Part shown: positions 8,392 to 16,352 of the stretch, piece after piece
Numbering within the stretch: position 1 is the first letter of the stretch
How the letters are laid out: the number at the start of each line of letters is the position of its first letter
NCBI GenBank assembly: GCA_023393475.1
Contig: JAEWLC010000037.1
Span: 186,001 to 250,000, forward strand
Length of the DNA stretch: 64,000 nucleotides
Origin: Pseudomonadota bacterium
GTDB lineage: Bacteria > Pseudomonadota > Alphaproteobacteria > Rhizobiales > Devosiaceae
Direction: 5' to 3'
Notes under the pieces: generated by a model
Databases searched by the model: none
What the model was told of the DNA's origin: nothing
What the model saw: only the letters and a program-made list of their open reading frames with translations
Position numbers and translations under genes: made by a program

Positions 8392-9978
8392 TTGAAAGCC
8401 TTAAGATACGCCTTGGTGGCGGTGGCGCTCGCAGCGCTCACCCCCATGGCGCAGGCGGCGACGCCTGGCGATACGCTGGTGATCGCCAAACAGATCGACG
8501 ACATCATTTCGCTGGACCCGGCCGAAGCCTACGAGCTGTCGGGCATCGAGGTACTGGCCAACAGCTACGACCGCATCATGCGGTTCGAACCGACCGACGT
8601 GAACAAGCTGGTCCCCGGCGTCGCCGAGAGCGTCATCGTCAGCGATGACGGCCGGACCTTCACCTTCAAGATCCGCCCCGGCCAGACCTTCTCCTCGGGC
8701 AACCCGATCACCGCGGGCGACGCGGCCTGGTCGCTGCGCCGGGTCATCATGCTCGAGAAGAACCCGGTGTTCCTGGTCTCCCAGCTGGGCTGGACCAAGG
8801 ACAACATCGACCAGATGGTCACGGCGCCCGATGACTCGACCCTCGTGGTCAAGATCGACGTCGATTTTGCACCCTCGCTCGTCTACGCGCTGCTCGGTTC
8901 GGTCGTCGGCTCGGTCGTCGACCAGAAGGTTGCGATGGAGCACGAGAAGGACGGTGACTTCGGCAATGGCTGGCTGAAGAACAACTCGGCCGGCTCGGGC
9001 GCCTATGTCATCAAGTCGTGGACGCCGAACGAGGCGGTCATGCTCGAGGCCAACCCGAACTATCGCGGCGGCCCCGCGGCGCTGAAGCGCGTCGTCATCC
9101 GGCACATCCCCGAAGCCTCGGCCCAGCGTCTCGCGCTTGAAAAGGGCGACGTCGACATCGCCGACAACCTGACGCCGGACCAGATCGCGGCCATCGAGGG
9201 CAATGCCGACCTCACGGTCACCACGATCCCGCAGGCCCTGCTCTACTACATCGGCCTCAACCAGAAGCAGAAGGAACTGCAGGACCCCAAGGTCCGCCAG
9301 GCGCTCCGCTACCTCGTCGACTATGACGGCATGGCCAACTCGTTCCTCAAGGGCGCGGCGCAGGTGCACCAGTCGTTCTGGGCTTCGGGCTTCTGGGCCG
9401 CCCTCGACGACAACCCGTACACGTTCGACCCCGCGAAGGCGAAGGCGCTGCTGGCCGAGGCCGGCTATCCCGACGGCTTCACCCTCGATCTCGACGCCCC
9501 CAACTTCGCGCCCTTCGTCAACATGGCGCAGTCGATCCAGTCGACCTTCGCCCAGGGCGGCGTGACGGTGAACATCGTCTCGTCCGAAATGGCGCCGATG
9601 CTGACCAAGTACCGGGCGCGCGAGCACCAGGCGCTGATGGTCTACTGGGGCCCGGACTACATGGACCCGCACACCAATGCCGACGGTTTCGTCACCAATA
9701 TCGACAACACCGACGCGGCGACCGGCGGCAAGCCCCTGGCCTGGCGCAACAGCTGGGAGAACCCGGAACTGGTGAAGGCCACGGCCGACGCGGCCAAGGA
9801 GCCCGATGAGGAGACCCGCAAGGCCGACTACATCGAGCTGCAGAAGAAGGTGCTCGACGAGGGCCCCTACATCATCATGTTCCAGTCGATCTCGCAGCGC
9901 GCCGATCGCTCGAACGTCAAGGGTTACGTGCAGGGCTCGTCGTCCGACGTGACCTACTACAACCTGACCACGAAGTAG
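8392..9978 (+). CDS. Family-5 extracellular solute-binding protein (peptide-type)
   Basis: A 528-residue periplasmic binding protein with an N-terminal Sec signal peptide ending at PMAQA-ATPGD. The SBP_bac_5 fold is evident from RPGQTFSSGNPITAGDAAWSLRR, GSGAYVIKSWTPNEAVMLEANPNY and DPKVRQALRYLVDYDGM. Start: two adjacent TTG codons (8389, 8392) lie 6-9 nt after GGGAGA; TTG8392, giving MKALRYAL, was chosen. It is the last gene of the importer operon instead of the more usual first. A perfect 10-bp hairpin follows. The ligand cannot be read from sequence; dipeptides or oligopeptides are the default for the family. Confidence 0.88.
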   Translation: MKALRYALVAVALAALTPMAQAATPGDTLVIAKQIDDIISLDPAEAYELSGIEVLANSYDRIMRFEPTDVNKLVPGVAESVIVSDDGRTFTFKIRPGQTFSSGNPITAGDAAWSLRRVIMLEKNPVFLVSQLGWTKDNIDQMVTAPDDSTLVVKIDVDFAPSLVYALLGSVVGSVVDQKVAMEHEKDGDFGNGWLKNNSAGSGAYVIKSWTPNEAVMLEANPNYRGGPAALKRVVIRHIPEASAQRLALEKGDVDIADNLTPDQIAAIEGNADLTVTTIPQALLYYIGLNQKQKELQDPKVRQALRYLVDYDGMANSFLKGAAQVHQSFWASGFWAALDDNPYTFDPAKAKALLAEAGYPDGFTLDLDAPNFAPFVNMAQSIQSTFAQGGVTVNIVSSEMAPMLTKYRAREHQALMVYWGPDYMDPHTNADGFVTNIDNTDAATGGKPLAWRNSWENPELVKATADAAKEPDEETRKADYIELQKKVLDEGPYIIMFQSISQRADRSNVKGYVQGSSSDVTYYNLTTK

Positions 9979-9985
9979 TCGCATC

Positions 9986-10013
9986 GCGGCGCCGGGCCCC
10001 GTTCCGGCGCCGC
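9986..10013 (+). terminator. GC-rich hairpin after a binding-protein gene
   Basis: GCGGCGCCGG (9986-9995) and CCGGCGCCGC (10004-10013) are perfect 10-bp inverted arms around an 8-nt loop, 8 nt after the stop. No U-run follows, so it is a stem-loop that may terminate weakly or mainly protect the transcript 3' end. One of six such hairpins after binding-protein genes in this window. Confidence 0.6.
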
Positions 10014-10030
10014 CCCCAAGATCCCCCGAC

Positions 10031-10068
10031 ACTTGCGTCTTTTCCGTCACGCGCGATTAACTTGCGTC
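10031..10068 (+). promoter_or_regulatory. Candidate promoter with 9-nt direct repeat
   Basis: ACTTGCGTC occurs twice (10031-10039 and 10060-10068), 29 bp apart. TTGCGT (10033-10038) followed by GATTAA (10055-10060) with a 16-bp spacer is a plausible sigma70 promoter for the diguanylate cyclase gene; the repeated motif may be a regulator site. Pattern match only. Confidence 0.3.
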
Positions 10069-10084
10069 GTGTCATCGTATCGTC

Positions 10085-11386
10085 ATGCGCGAGGCTGTCG
10101 ACAGGGGGGAAGACACCGGAACGTTCCTGTTCGGCAGGAACGGCGCCATGCTGCGCAATATCATCGACGGCGCCGCCATCGGCATGGCCGTCGCCGGCAT
10201 GGACGGCCATATCCTCTATTCCAACCGCGCCTTCGCGCGCGATTTCTCCGTGGCGAGCCCGGATGGCGACGTGAAGCTTAACGGCCTGTTCGCCGCCGAG
10301 GACCGCGACGGCCAGCGCGCGCTTGGCGATGTCCTGGCAGGTCGGATGCGCACCCATGAGGGCGAATATCGCTGCTGCGATGCGAAGGGACGCAGCATCT
10401 GGGCCATGGTGGCGCTCTCGGTGCTGGAGTCTGACGTCACGGGCCAGCCCGTTTACATCATTGCACAGGTCAACAGCATCGATCGGCGCAAGGCCGCCGA
10501 GGCATTGCTGGCCGAGAGCGAGAGCCGCTGGCACTTCGCGCTCGAGGCGGCGCGACAGGGCGTATGGGACCATGACAGCCGGACTGGCCACATGTTCTAT
10601 TCGCCCATGTGGCGAGCCATGCGCGGCATTCCGCTCGACGAGGCGATCGACGACCGCCAGGAGTCCTGGCTCGAGCGCGTTCACCCCGACGACCGCCAAC
10701 GCATCCGCTCGACGGTCCCGCGGCAGAACCGCGGCGACGACGGCTACGACATCCTCGAGTATCGCGAGCGTCATCGCGATGGCCGCTACATCTGGATCCT
10801 GAGCCGGGGCAAGCCCGTCGCCTGGGACGCCGACGGCAACGTGCTGCGCACCATCGGCACCGACACCGACATCACCCACCTCAAGGAAATCGAAGCGCGG
10901 CTCGAACACGCCGCGACCCACGATTCCCTGACCGGGCTCGCCAACCGCGCCTCGTTCGGCAGCGCCGTGGTCGCTGCCGCCGGATCGCTGCCGAGCTGCC
11001 TCATGTTCATCGACCTCGACGGGTTCAAGCCGATCAACGACGCGCTTGGACACGCGGCAGGCGATGCCGTGCTGGTCGCCGTGGGCGAGCGGATCACCTC
11101 GGTGGTTCGCGGCTCCGATTTCATCGCCCGTATCGGCGGCGACGAGTTCATCGTGCTGCTGCGCGACTGCGAACTGGGCGACGCCCACCGGCTGGCCGAA
11201 GCGGTGGCCGCCGCCGTGGCATCGATCCCGATCGGGCCGACGGAACAGCCCCACCAGCTGGGCGCGAGCATCGGCCTTGTAGCCCTGAGCGCAGACGCTA
11301 CCGCCGACGCGGTTCTCGCCCAGGCGGATGCGGCCTGCTACGCCGCCAAGAAGGCCGGCCGGGGCCGGATCGTGATCGCCGCCTGA
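10085..11386 (+). CDS. PAS-PAS-GGDEF diguanylate cyclase
   Basis: A 433-residue cytoplasmic signalling enzyme. A first PAS domain spans about 20-140 (IIDGAAIGMAVAGMDGHILYSNRAF), a PAS_3-type domain about 150-270 (WHFALEAARQGVWDHD, then RVHPDDRQRI), and a GGDEF domain 275-433. The active-site motif is intact (ARIGGDEFIVLL), and RxxD (RGSD) sits five residues before it, the expected inhibitory I-site for c-di-GMP feedback. There is no EAL domain. No membrane helix is visible, so the input is probably an intracellular small molecule or redox/oxygen state. Start 10085 has a weak RBS; ATG10148 has AGGA at suitable distance and would still retain the first PAS domain. Confidence 0.9.
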   Translation: MREAVDRGEDTGTFLFGRNGAMLRNIIDGAAIGMAVAGMDGHILYSNRAFARDFSVASPDGDVKLNGLFAAEDRDGQRALGDVLAGRMRTHEGEYRCCDAKGRSIWAMVALSVLESDVTGQPVYIIAQVNSIDRRKAAEALLAESESRWHFALEAARQGVWDHDSRTGHMFYSPMWRAMRGIPLDEAIDDRQESWLERVHPDDRQRIRSTVPRQNRGDDGYDILEYRERHRDGRYIWILSRGKPVAWDADGNVLRTIGTDTDITHLKEIEARLEHAATHDSLTGLANRASFGSAVVAAAGSLPSCLMFIDLDGFKPINDALGHAAGDAVLVAVGERITSVVRGSDFIARIGGDEFIVLLRDCELGDAHRLAEAVAAAVASIPIGPTEQPHQLGASIGLVALSADATADAVLAQADAACYAAKKAGRGRIVIAA

Positions 11387-11411
11387 TCCCGGGCGCATCC
11401 GGCATCCCGTC

Positions 11412-13040
11412 CTAGAACTCCTGCCAATTGCCCACGCCGCCGCCACCGGCCACCAGCTTGACCGGCACCGGCGCCGGTGGGGCCTTGGGCGGCGCCGGCG
11501 GAGCGCTGGCCATGGCGGACGGGGCCGGCTCATCCAGCACGAAGACGTTGACGATCTGGTCGAGATGGCCCGCCTCGGCCTCGGTCTGCTCGATGGCGGC
11601 ATTGGTCTGCTCGACCAGCGCCGCGTTGTGCTGAGTCATCTCGTCCATCTGCCGTACAGCGATGACCACCTCCTCGATGGCGTGAGCCTGCTCCTTGCTG
11701 GCAGTGGCGATCGCCTCGACCAGGAGGCTGTTCTCGCGAACGGCCCCGAGCATGGCCAGCAGGCGCTGGGCGGCATCGCCGACATGCTTGCTGCCGCTCG
11801 CGACCTCCGTGGCGCTCTGCTCGATCAGGCTCTTGATCTCGCGCGACGCCTCGGCGGCGGATTGCGCCAGACGCCGCACCTCGATGGCGACGACGGCAAA
11901 CCCCTTGCCCGCCTCCCCGGCCCGCGCCGCCTCGACCGAGGCGTTCAGCGCGAGGAGGTTGGTCTGGAACGCGATGTCGTCGATCATGCCGATGATGCTG
12001 GTGATCTGCGTCGACGAGTTGGTGATCCGCTCCATCGCCTCCATCGCCTGCGCCATCACTTCGCTGCCCTTCTCGACCGCCTGGGTGACTCCCTGCGTGT
12101 TGTCGAGGGCGGCCGCGGCACGACCGGCATTGTCGATCACCGTCGATGCCAGTTCCTCCATGGCCGCCGACGTCTCCTCGATGGTCGCCGCCTGCCGCGT
12201 CGTGCGTTCGCTCAGGTCGTTGGTGCCCGAGAGGATCTCCCCGGTGGCGAGCTTGAGCCCGCGGGCCGAGCCGCGCAGCCTCGTCATCACTTCCGACATG
12301 CGATCGGCGACGGCGTTGGTATCGGAGAGCAGGCGCCCGAACGCGCCTTCATAGGCGCCCTCCATGCGGCGCGTCAGGTCGGTGCGCGCCAGCGCATCGA
12401 GCACATGGCCGGTCTCCAGCACCGGGGCTTCGATGGCATCCATCAGCCCGTTCATGCTGAGGGTGAAGGCCCGGTACTCGTCCGTGAACGTCGAGGCATC
12501 GATGCGCGAGGTCAGGTCGCCCCGCGCCGCTAGGTTGGCGAGGCGCCCGGCTTCGCGAATGGCGGCCTCGATCATGGCCTGCCGTTCGGCCATCGCGTCG
12601 ATGGCAGCGTTGATGCCGCTGACGCTGCTGCTGAACGCACCCTTCATCCCCTCCGGCCTGATCTTGCGGTAGTACCGCCCCTGGCTCGCCGCCTCCATGG
12701 CCAGCGCCGCCTCGCGCACGAAGGCGTCGTTGATGTCGATCACGGCGTTGAGGCGGTCCATGGCGACGCGGAGCCGGCCACCAAGGCGCGGCATGATCAC
12801 CCGCTGGTCGAAATCGCCGACGCGGACGGCGCGGCAGACCTCGATCATCCGCTCGACGAAGGCTCCCTCCTCCGACCGGGCGGCAACGACGAGCGCCGCG
12901 AGGCCCAGTTGCACGGCGATGGCACCGAGCAATGCCCAGTCCGGGGCGCCGGCAAGGACGAGCAGGAGCGTCGCCGCCGCCAGCACCGCCAGCAGGATGT
13001 CGCAGCGCGCCGCCCTACAGGCTGAGAACAAACCGGTCAT
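11412..13040 (-). CDS. Methyl-accepting chemotaxis protein with C-terminal CheR-tether pentapeptide
   Basis: A 542-residue chemoreceptor. Two hydrophobic stretches near residues 13-53 anchor it with essentially no periplasmic domain; HAMP-like segments (RAVRVGDFDQRV and LAARGDLTSRI) lead into the coiled-coil MCP signalling domain with the conserved tip (EAARAGEAGKGFAVVA). A Pro/Ala-rich linker ends in NWQEF, matching the NWETF-type pentapeptide that tethers CheR/CheB. ATG13040 has AGGGGG 7 nt upstream and lies inside the 3' end of the PAS-protein gene, so translation is coupled. The lack of a sensor domain plus the co-encoded PAS protein suggests that sensing is supplied in trans, as in a split aerotaxis receptor. 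Confidence 0.9.
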   Translation of the reverse strand: MTGLFSACRAARCDILLAVLAAATLLLVLAGAPDWALLGAIAVQLGLAALVVAARSEEGAFVERMIEVCRAVRVGDFDQRVIMPRLGGRLRVAMDRLNAVIDINDAFVREAALAMEAASQGRYYRKIRPEGMKGAFSSSVSGINAAIDAMAERQAMIEAAIREAGRLANLAARGDLTSRIDASTFTDEYRAFTLSMNGLMDAIEAPVLETGHVLDALARTDLTRRMEGAYEGAFGRLLSDTNAVADRMSEVMTRLRGSARGLKLATGEILSGTNDLSERTTRQAATIEETSAAMEELASTVIDNAGRAAAALDNTQGVTQAVEKGSEVMAQAMEAMERITNSSTQITSIIGMIDDIAFQTNLLALNASVEAARAGEAGKGFAVVAIEVRRLAQSAAEASREIKSLIEQSATEVASGSKHVGDAAQRLLAMLGAVRENSLLVEAIATASKEQAHAIEEVVIAVRQMDEMTQHNAALVEQTNAAIEQTEAEAGHLDQIVNVFVLDEPAPSAMASAPPAPPKAPPAPVPVKLVAGGGGVGNWQEF

Positions 13041-13527
13041 AGTCCACCCCCTTCTCCTCGAGCAGTCGGTGAAGCAGCCGGTAGGAGGCCTCGAGCCCCT
13101 CCTTGCGGTTGCCGTGGCGGTCTTCCTCGGCGAGCAGGATTTCGTAGAGCGCGCTGATCTCGGCGATGGCTGCCGGCTTGGGCTTGCGCCGGTTCGAGTG
13201 GTAGCCGGTGACGGTGCCGGCTTCGTCGCGGCTCGGCGTGACATGGGCGAGCACCCAGTAGTGATCCCCGCCCTTGGTCCGGTTCACCACATAGGCGAAG
13301 ATCTCGCGCCCCGACTGGATGGTCTCCCACAGCAGCCGGAACACGCATCGCGGCATCGCCGGGTTACGCACCACGGAGTGCGGCTTGCCCAGCACTTCGC
13401 CGAGCGAGAAGTCGGCAATGTCGAGGAAGACGTCGTTGGCGTAGACGAGATGGCCCTTGAGATTGGTCTTGCTGACGATGATGTCGTCGTCGGCCATGAC
13501 CCTCTCGCGGCCGTTGGTGGCGAGCAT
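13015..13527 (-). CDS. Aer-type PAS domain protein
   Basis: A 170-residue soluble protein made of one PAS domain like that of the Aer aerotaxis receptor: GHLVYANDVFLDIADFS, GKPHSVVRNPAMPRCVF, LLWETIQSGREIF and GGDHYWVLAHVTP follow the Aer consensus order. About 60 helical residues follow (EISALYEILLAEEDRHG), possibly a dimerisation or receptor-contact segment. There is no HAMP or MCP domain. ATG13527 has a strong AGGAGGG RBS. Its last 26 bases overlap the MCP start. Inferred role: FAD-dependent or other redox/oxygen sensor acting on the adjacent MCP; FAD binding cannot be proved from sequence. Confidence 0.85.
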   Translation of the reverse strand: MLATNGRERVMADDDIIVSKTNLKGHLVYANDVFLDIADFSLGEVLGKPHSVVRNPAMPRCVFRLLWETIQSGREIFAYVVNRTKGGDHYWVLAHVTPSRDEAGTVTGYHSNRRKPKPAAIAEISALYEILLAEEDRHGNRKEGLEASYRLLHRLLEEKGVDYDRFVLSL

Positions 13528-13843
13528 TGCCGTCCCTCCTGTGAATGGCACGCGCGACTGGCCGCCCGAAACGGGCGCGCCCATGAACCTGCTGCTAGGA
13601 ACTGGCTCCCGCCCGCCGCGCGACCCGGTCGGGCAATGTCAGGCCTGCAGCCGGGCGTTGATGCCGTGCTGCAGGCCCTGGAAAATGCACTGGTGATAGA
13701 AACGGGTGGACAGCGCCGTGGCGCTCAATCGACTTAACCAACCCATGCTCCTAGAGTATTGAGCTACCGTAAGTCCGATATCGGTCTTTTGTATGTCCGG
13801 TACAGTACATATGGGTAGTAAACGACTAGTTAACGGAGCAATA
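13528..13843. other. Divergent intergenic region upstream of a Crp/Fnr gene
   Basis: About 315 bases lie between the PAS gene and the regulator start. The stretch nearest the regulator (about 13740-13843) is clearly less GC-rich than its surroundings, as expected of a promoter. It contains the two palindromes listed separately. A 35-codon minus-strand frame (13639-13746) has an RBS too close to its ATG and was not accepted as a gene. Confidence 0.45.
13775..13811. promoter_or_regulatory. Two palindromic motifs upstream of the Crp/Fnr gene
   Basis: CCGATATCGG (13775-13784) is a perfect 10-bp palindrome. TATGTCCGGTACAGTACATA (13792-13811) is a 20-bp quasi-palindrome with 8 of 10 positions symmetric. 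Both lie within 70 bp of the preferred GTG start at 13844 and are candidate operator sites, possibly for autoregulation. If translation began at ATG13793 or 13811 the second motif would be partly coding. Confidence 0.35.
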
Positions 13844-14560
13844 GTGGACAGTCGTCCCCAGACTTCGCCGCGCGACCTCACCGAAATCCGGAACCGGGTG
13901 GTGCTGCAACTTCGACCAGCCGCCCGCGAATTCTTCGCAAGGCGCGCCCTGACGCGGGAAATAGCGCCTGGCGAGGTCCTCTACGAGGAAGGCGCCCCGT
14001 TTACCCACGCGGTGTTTCCGCATGAGGGCGTGATTTCTCTGATGGCCGAGATGGAAGACGGCAAGACCGTCGAGAAGACTTCGATCGGCCACGAGGGCTT
14101 CATCGGTTTTTCGCTGCTGATGGGTGGATCCGATGCGATCAGCCGGACTGTCGTGCAGGTGCCCGGCTATGCCTCGTGGCTCTCGGTCGAGCATCTCGAC
14201 GAAGCGCTGGCCGACTTCGTCTGCGTGCGTGACGCGATGCTGCGCTACGCCAAGTCGCTGATCTTCCAGACCATGGAATCAGTCGCCTGCAACGGTCTCC
14301 ACACCGCCGAGCAGCGCGTATCGCGCTGGCTGCTGCATGCGCTCGACCGGGTGCGTGGCGACCGGTTCGCCGTGACCCAGCAGGCCCTCGCCGAAGTGCT
14401 GGGGCTGCGGCGGCAGACGGTGAGCGAAGTCTGCTCGCAACTGCACGAGGCGGGCATCATCGACTACAGCCGCGGCACCCTCACCGTCGTGCGCCGCGAT
14501 GACCTTCAGCACCGCAGTTGCCAGTGCTACAGTCGCGTCCGCCGAGCGTCCCTGCTGTGA
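13844..14560 (+). CDS. Crp/Fnr-family transcriptional regulator
   Basis: A 238-residue regulator: an N-terminal cyclic-nucleotide-binding-like beta-barrel (APGEVLYEEGAPFTHAVFPHEG, GHEGFIGFSLLMGG) and a C-terminal winged helix-turn-helix (VTQQALAEVLGLRRQTVSEVCSQL). It lacks the N-terminal cysteine cluster of FNR, so it is not an Fe-S oxygen sensor, and the recognition helix reads TVSE instead of the TVSR common in FNR/FixK proteins. The effector is unknown. GTG13844 was chosen because GGAG lies 5 nt upstream; in-frame ATG13793 and ATG13811 have no RBS. The C-terminal tail overlaps the region just before the next gene. Confidence 0.85.
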   Translation: MDSRPQTSPRDLTEIRNRVVLQLRPAAREFFARRALTREIAPGEVLYEEGAPFTHAVFPHEGVISLMAEMEDGKTVEKTSIGHEGFIGFSLLMGGSDAISRTVVQVPGYASWLSVEHLDEALADFVCVRDAMLRYAKSLIFQTMESVACNGLHTAEQRVSRWLLHALDRVRGDRFAVTQQALAEVLGLRRQTVSEVCSQLHEAGIIDYSRGTLTVVRRDDLQHRSCQCYSRVRRASLL

Positions 14561-14612
14561 CCTCGCTGCGCCGGAATTGGCCGGCGGCACCGGCGCGACG
14601 GGGAGAACTGCC

Positions 14613-15440
14613 TTGCCTGATGCTCGATTGATCCTCGCGCGCGACGGCGTCGCCGCACGATCGCTGGAAGGGATCGTACCGGCGGAGCGCTACGTGGAGA
14701 CGACGCTGCAGCAGGCGATCGTTCCTGCGGCCGCCCTGCGCCGCGGCCCCGCCCCCGACGCCGAGCAGATGGACCAGCTGCTGTTCGGCGAGCTGTTCGA
14801 AGTGCTGGACGAGGCCGGCGGCTGGGCCTTCGGACAGGCGCGGCGCGACGGCTATGTCGGCTATGTCGAGGCCTCCGGGCTCGGCCCGCAGGGCTCGGCG
14901 CCGACCCACACTGTCCGCGCGCTCCGGACCTACGGCTATTCCGGGCCGAGCATCAAGACCGCGCCGGTCGGGCTCTATTCGATGAATGCACTCGTCACGG
15001 CCGAGGGTCGCGAGGGCCGGTTCGTGAAGACCTCGGGTGGCTGGTTCGTCGAGGATCACCTGGCCCCGGTCGACGCCTCCGCGGCGGATTTCGTTGCCGT
15101 GGCGGAGCGGTTCGTCGGCACCCCCTATTTCTGGGGCGGCCGCACCAGCGTCGGGCTCGACTGCTCGGGCCTGGTGCAGCAGGCGCTCTACGCCATCGGG
15201 CGCCCCTGCCCGCGCGACAGCGACCAGCAGGCGGCGCTGGGCGAGCCGGTGCCGGCGGCGCAGTTGCGGCGCGGCGACCTCGTCTTCTGGCGCGGCCATG
15301 TCAGCATCATGATCAACGACACCGACATCGTGCACGCCAACGGCAACCGCATGGCGGTGACCGTGGAGCCGCTGGCCGAGGCGGTGGCGCGCACCAGCGC
15401 GAACGGCGGCGGCGATCCGACGGCCTACCGCCGGCTCTGA
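14613..15440 (+). CDS. NlpC/P60 (C40) cell-wall peptidase with SH3-like domains
   Basis: A 275-residue protein. Residues 20-140 contain bacterial SH3-like segments (RRGPAPDAEQMDQLLFGELFEVLDE, then GYVGYVEASGL), and the C-terminal ~120 residues are an NlpC/P60 domain with catalytic Cys in GLDCSGLVQQAL and His in GHVSIMIND. The family cleaves gamma-D-Glu-diaminopimelate or related bonds in stem peptides. There is no signal peptide, as in many alphaproteobacterial members that act on recycled muropeptides in the cytoplasm. TTG14613 follows GGGAGA by 6 nt and was preferred over longer frames that overlap the Crp gene. It converges with the importer operon below, itself linked to NagZ/AnmK. Confidence 0.83.
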   Translation: MPDARLILARDGVAARSLEGIVPAERYVETTLQQAIVPAAALRRGPAPDAEQMDQLLFGELFEVLDEAGGWAFGQARRDGYVGYVEASGLGPQGSAPTHTVRALRTYGYSGPSIKTAPVGLYSMNALVTAEGREGRFVKTSGGWFVEDHLAPVDASAADFVAVAERFVGTPYFWGGRTSVGLDCSGLVQQALYAIGRPCPRDSDQQAALGEPVPAAQLRRGDLVFWRGHVSIMINDTDIVHANGNRMAVTVEPLAEAVARTSANGGGDPTAYRRL

Positions 15441-15443
15441 GCC

Positions 15444-16352
15444 TCAGGCCGGCATCGGGCGGATGAAGTGGTTCGGCGCGATCTCGCGCACCTCCGGCTG
15501 CGCGATGGCCGACTGCCGGCGGATCGCCTCGATGCGGCCGAGTTCGTCATCGAACCGCGCCTCGCCGAAGCGGCGGTCCGGATCGGGCACGGCCGAGAGC
15601 AGGACGCGCGTATAGGGATGCTGCGGGTTGGAGAGCACGCTCTCCGTCTCGCCCCATTCGACGATCTGGCCCGCATACATCACCATGATCTCCTCGGCCA
15701 CGTAGCGGGCCGTGGCGATGTCGTGGGTGATGTAGAGCACCGCGAGCCCGAGCTGCCGTTTCATGTCGTTGAGCAGGTTGAGGATGCCGAGGCGAACCGA
15801 GACGTCGAGCATCGAGGTCGGCTCGTCGGCGATGATGACCTCGGGATTCACCGCCAGGGCCCGGGCGATCGAGATGCGCTGGCGCTGCCCGCCCGAGAGC
15901 TCGTGCGGGTACTTCGGCACGATCAGCGCCGGATCGAGCTTCACCCGCGCCAGCACCTCGGCGATGGCCGCCTGTCGCCCGGCCCCCCTTAGGCCCGGCT
16001 GATGCAGCCGCATCGGCCGCTCGAGGTGATGGCCGACCGTGTGCACCGGGTTGAGCGACGAGAACGGGTCCTGGAACACCATCTGCACCGCGCTGCGATA
16101 GGCCTTGAGGCTGCCGAGCGAGCTGGCCTCTACCGGTTCGCCCCGGAACAGCAGCCGCCCGTCGTCGGGGCGATACTCGCGCATGATCAGCCGGGCGGCG
16201 GTGGTCTTGCCCGAGCCGGATTCGCCGACCAGCGCCAGTGTGCGGCCGGGATGGAGGGCGAACGATACGGCGCGCGCGGCATGAACGGTGCTGCCGCCGC
16301 GATGGAAGGTCTTCGAGACATTGTCGAGGGCGAGGATGGGCGCGTCGCTCAT
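15444..16352 (-). CDS. ABC transporter ATPase (OppF-like)
   Basis: A 302-residue nucleotide-binding subunit with Walker A GESGSGKTT, Q-loop VFQDPFSSLNPVHTVG, signature LSGGQRQRISIARAL, Walker B VIIADEPTSMLD and H-loop ITHDIA. The oligopeptide-transporter C-terminal extension (NPQHPYTRVLLSAVPDPD) is present. Last gene of the minus-strand importer operon, with its start overlapping the preceding ATPase stop by four bases. Its stop is only 3 nt from that of the convergent NlpC/P60 gene. Confidence 0.9.
   Translation of the reverse strand: MSDAPILALDNVSKTFHRGGSTVHAARAVSFALHPGRTLALVGESGSGKTTAARLIMREYRPDDGRLLFRGEPVEASSLGSLKAYRSAVQMVFQDPFSSLNPVHTVGHHLERPMRLHQPGLRGAGRQAAIAEVLARVKLDPALIVPKYPHELSGGQRQRISIARALAVNPEVIIADEPTSMLDVSVRLGILNLLNDMKRQLGLAVLYITHDIATARYVAEEIMVMYAGQIVEWGETESVLSNPQHPYTRVLLSAVPDPDRRFGEARFDDELGRIEAIRRQSAIAQPEVREIAPNHFIRPMPA

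Noticed and set aside
8401..10050. Long antisense open frame opposite the family-5 binding protein.
   Set aside because: Shadow of the plus-strand gene, with no recognisable domain and a composition typical of reverse-frame GC-rich sequence.
13639..13746. A 35-codon minus-strand frame (begins MGWLSRLSATALSTRF) between the PAS and Crp genes.
   Set aside because: AGGAG is only one base from the ATG, the frame is short, and I recognise no family. It could be a small protein but cannot be supported without conservation data.
13844..14560. The Crp/Fnr gene considered as the missing fixK or fnr.
   Set aside because: It lacks the FNR cysteines, and its recognition helix reads TVSE rather than the TVSR usual in FixK/FNR. 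It is 42 kb from fixLJ and has no FNR-type box in front.
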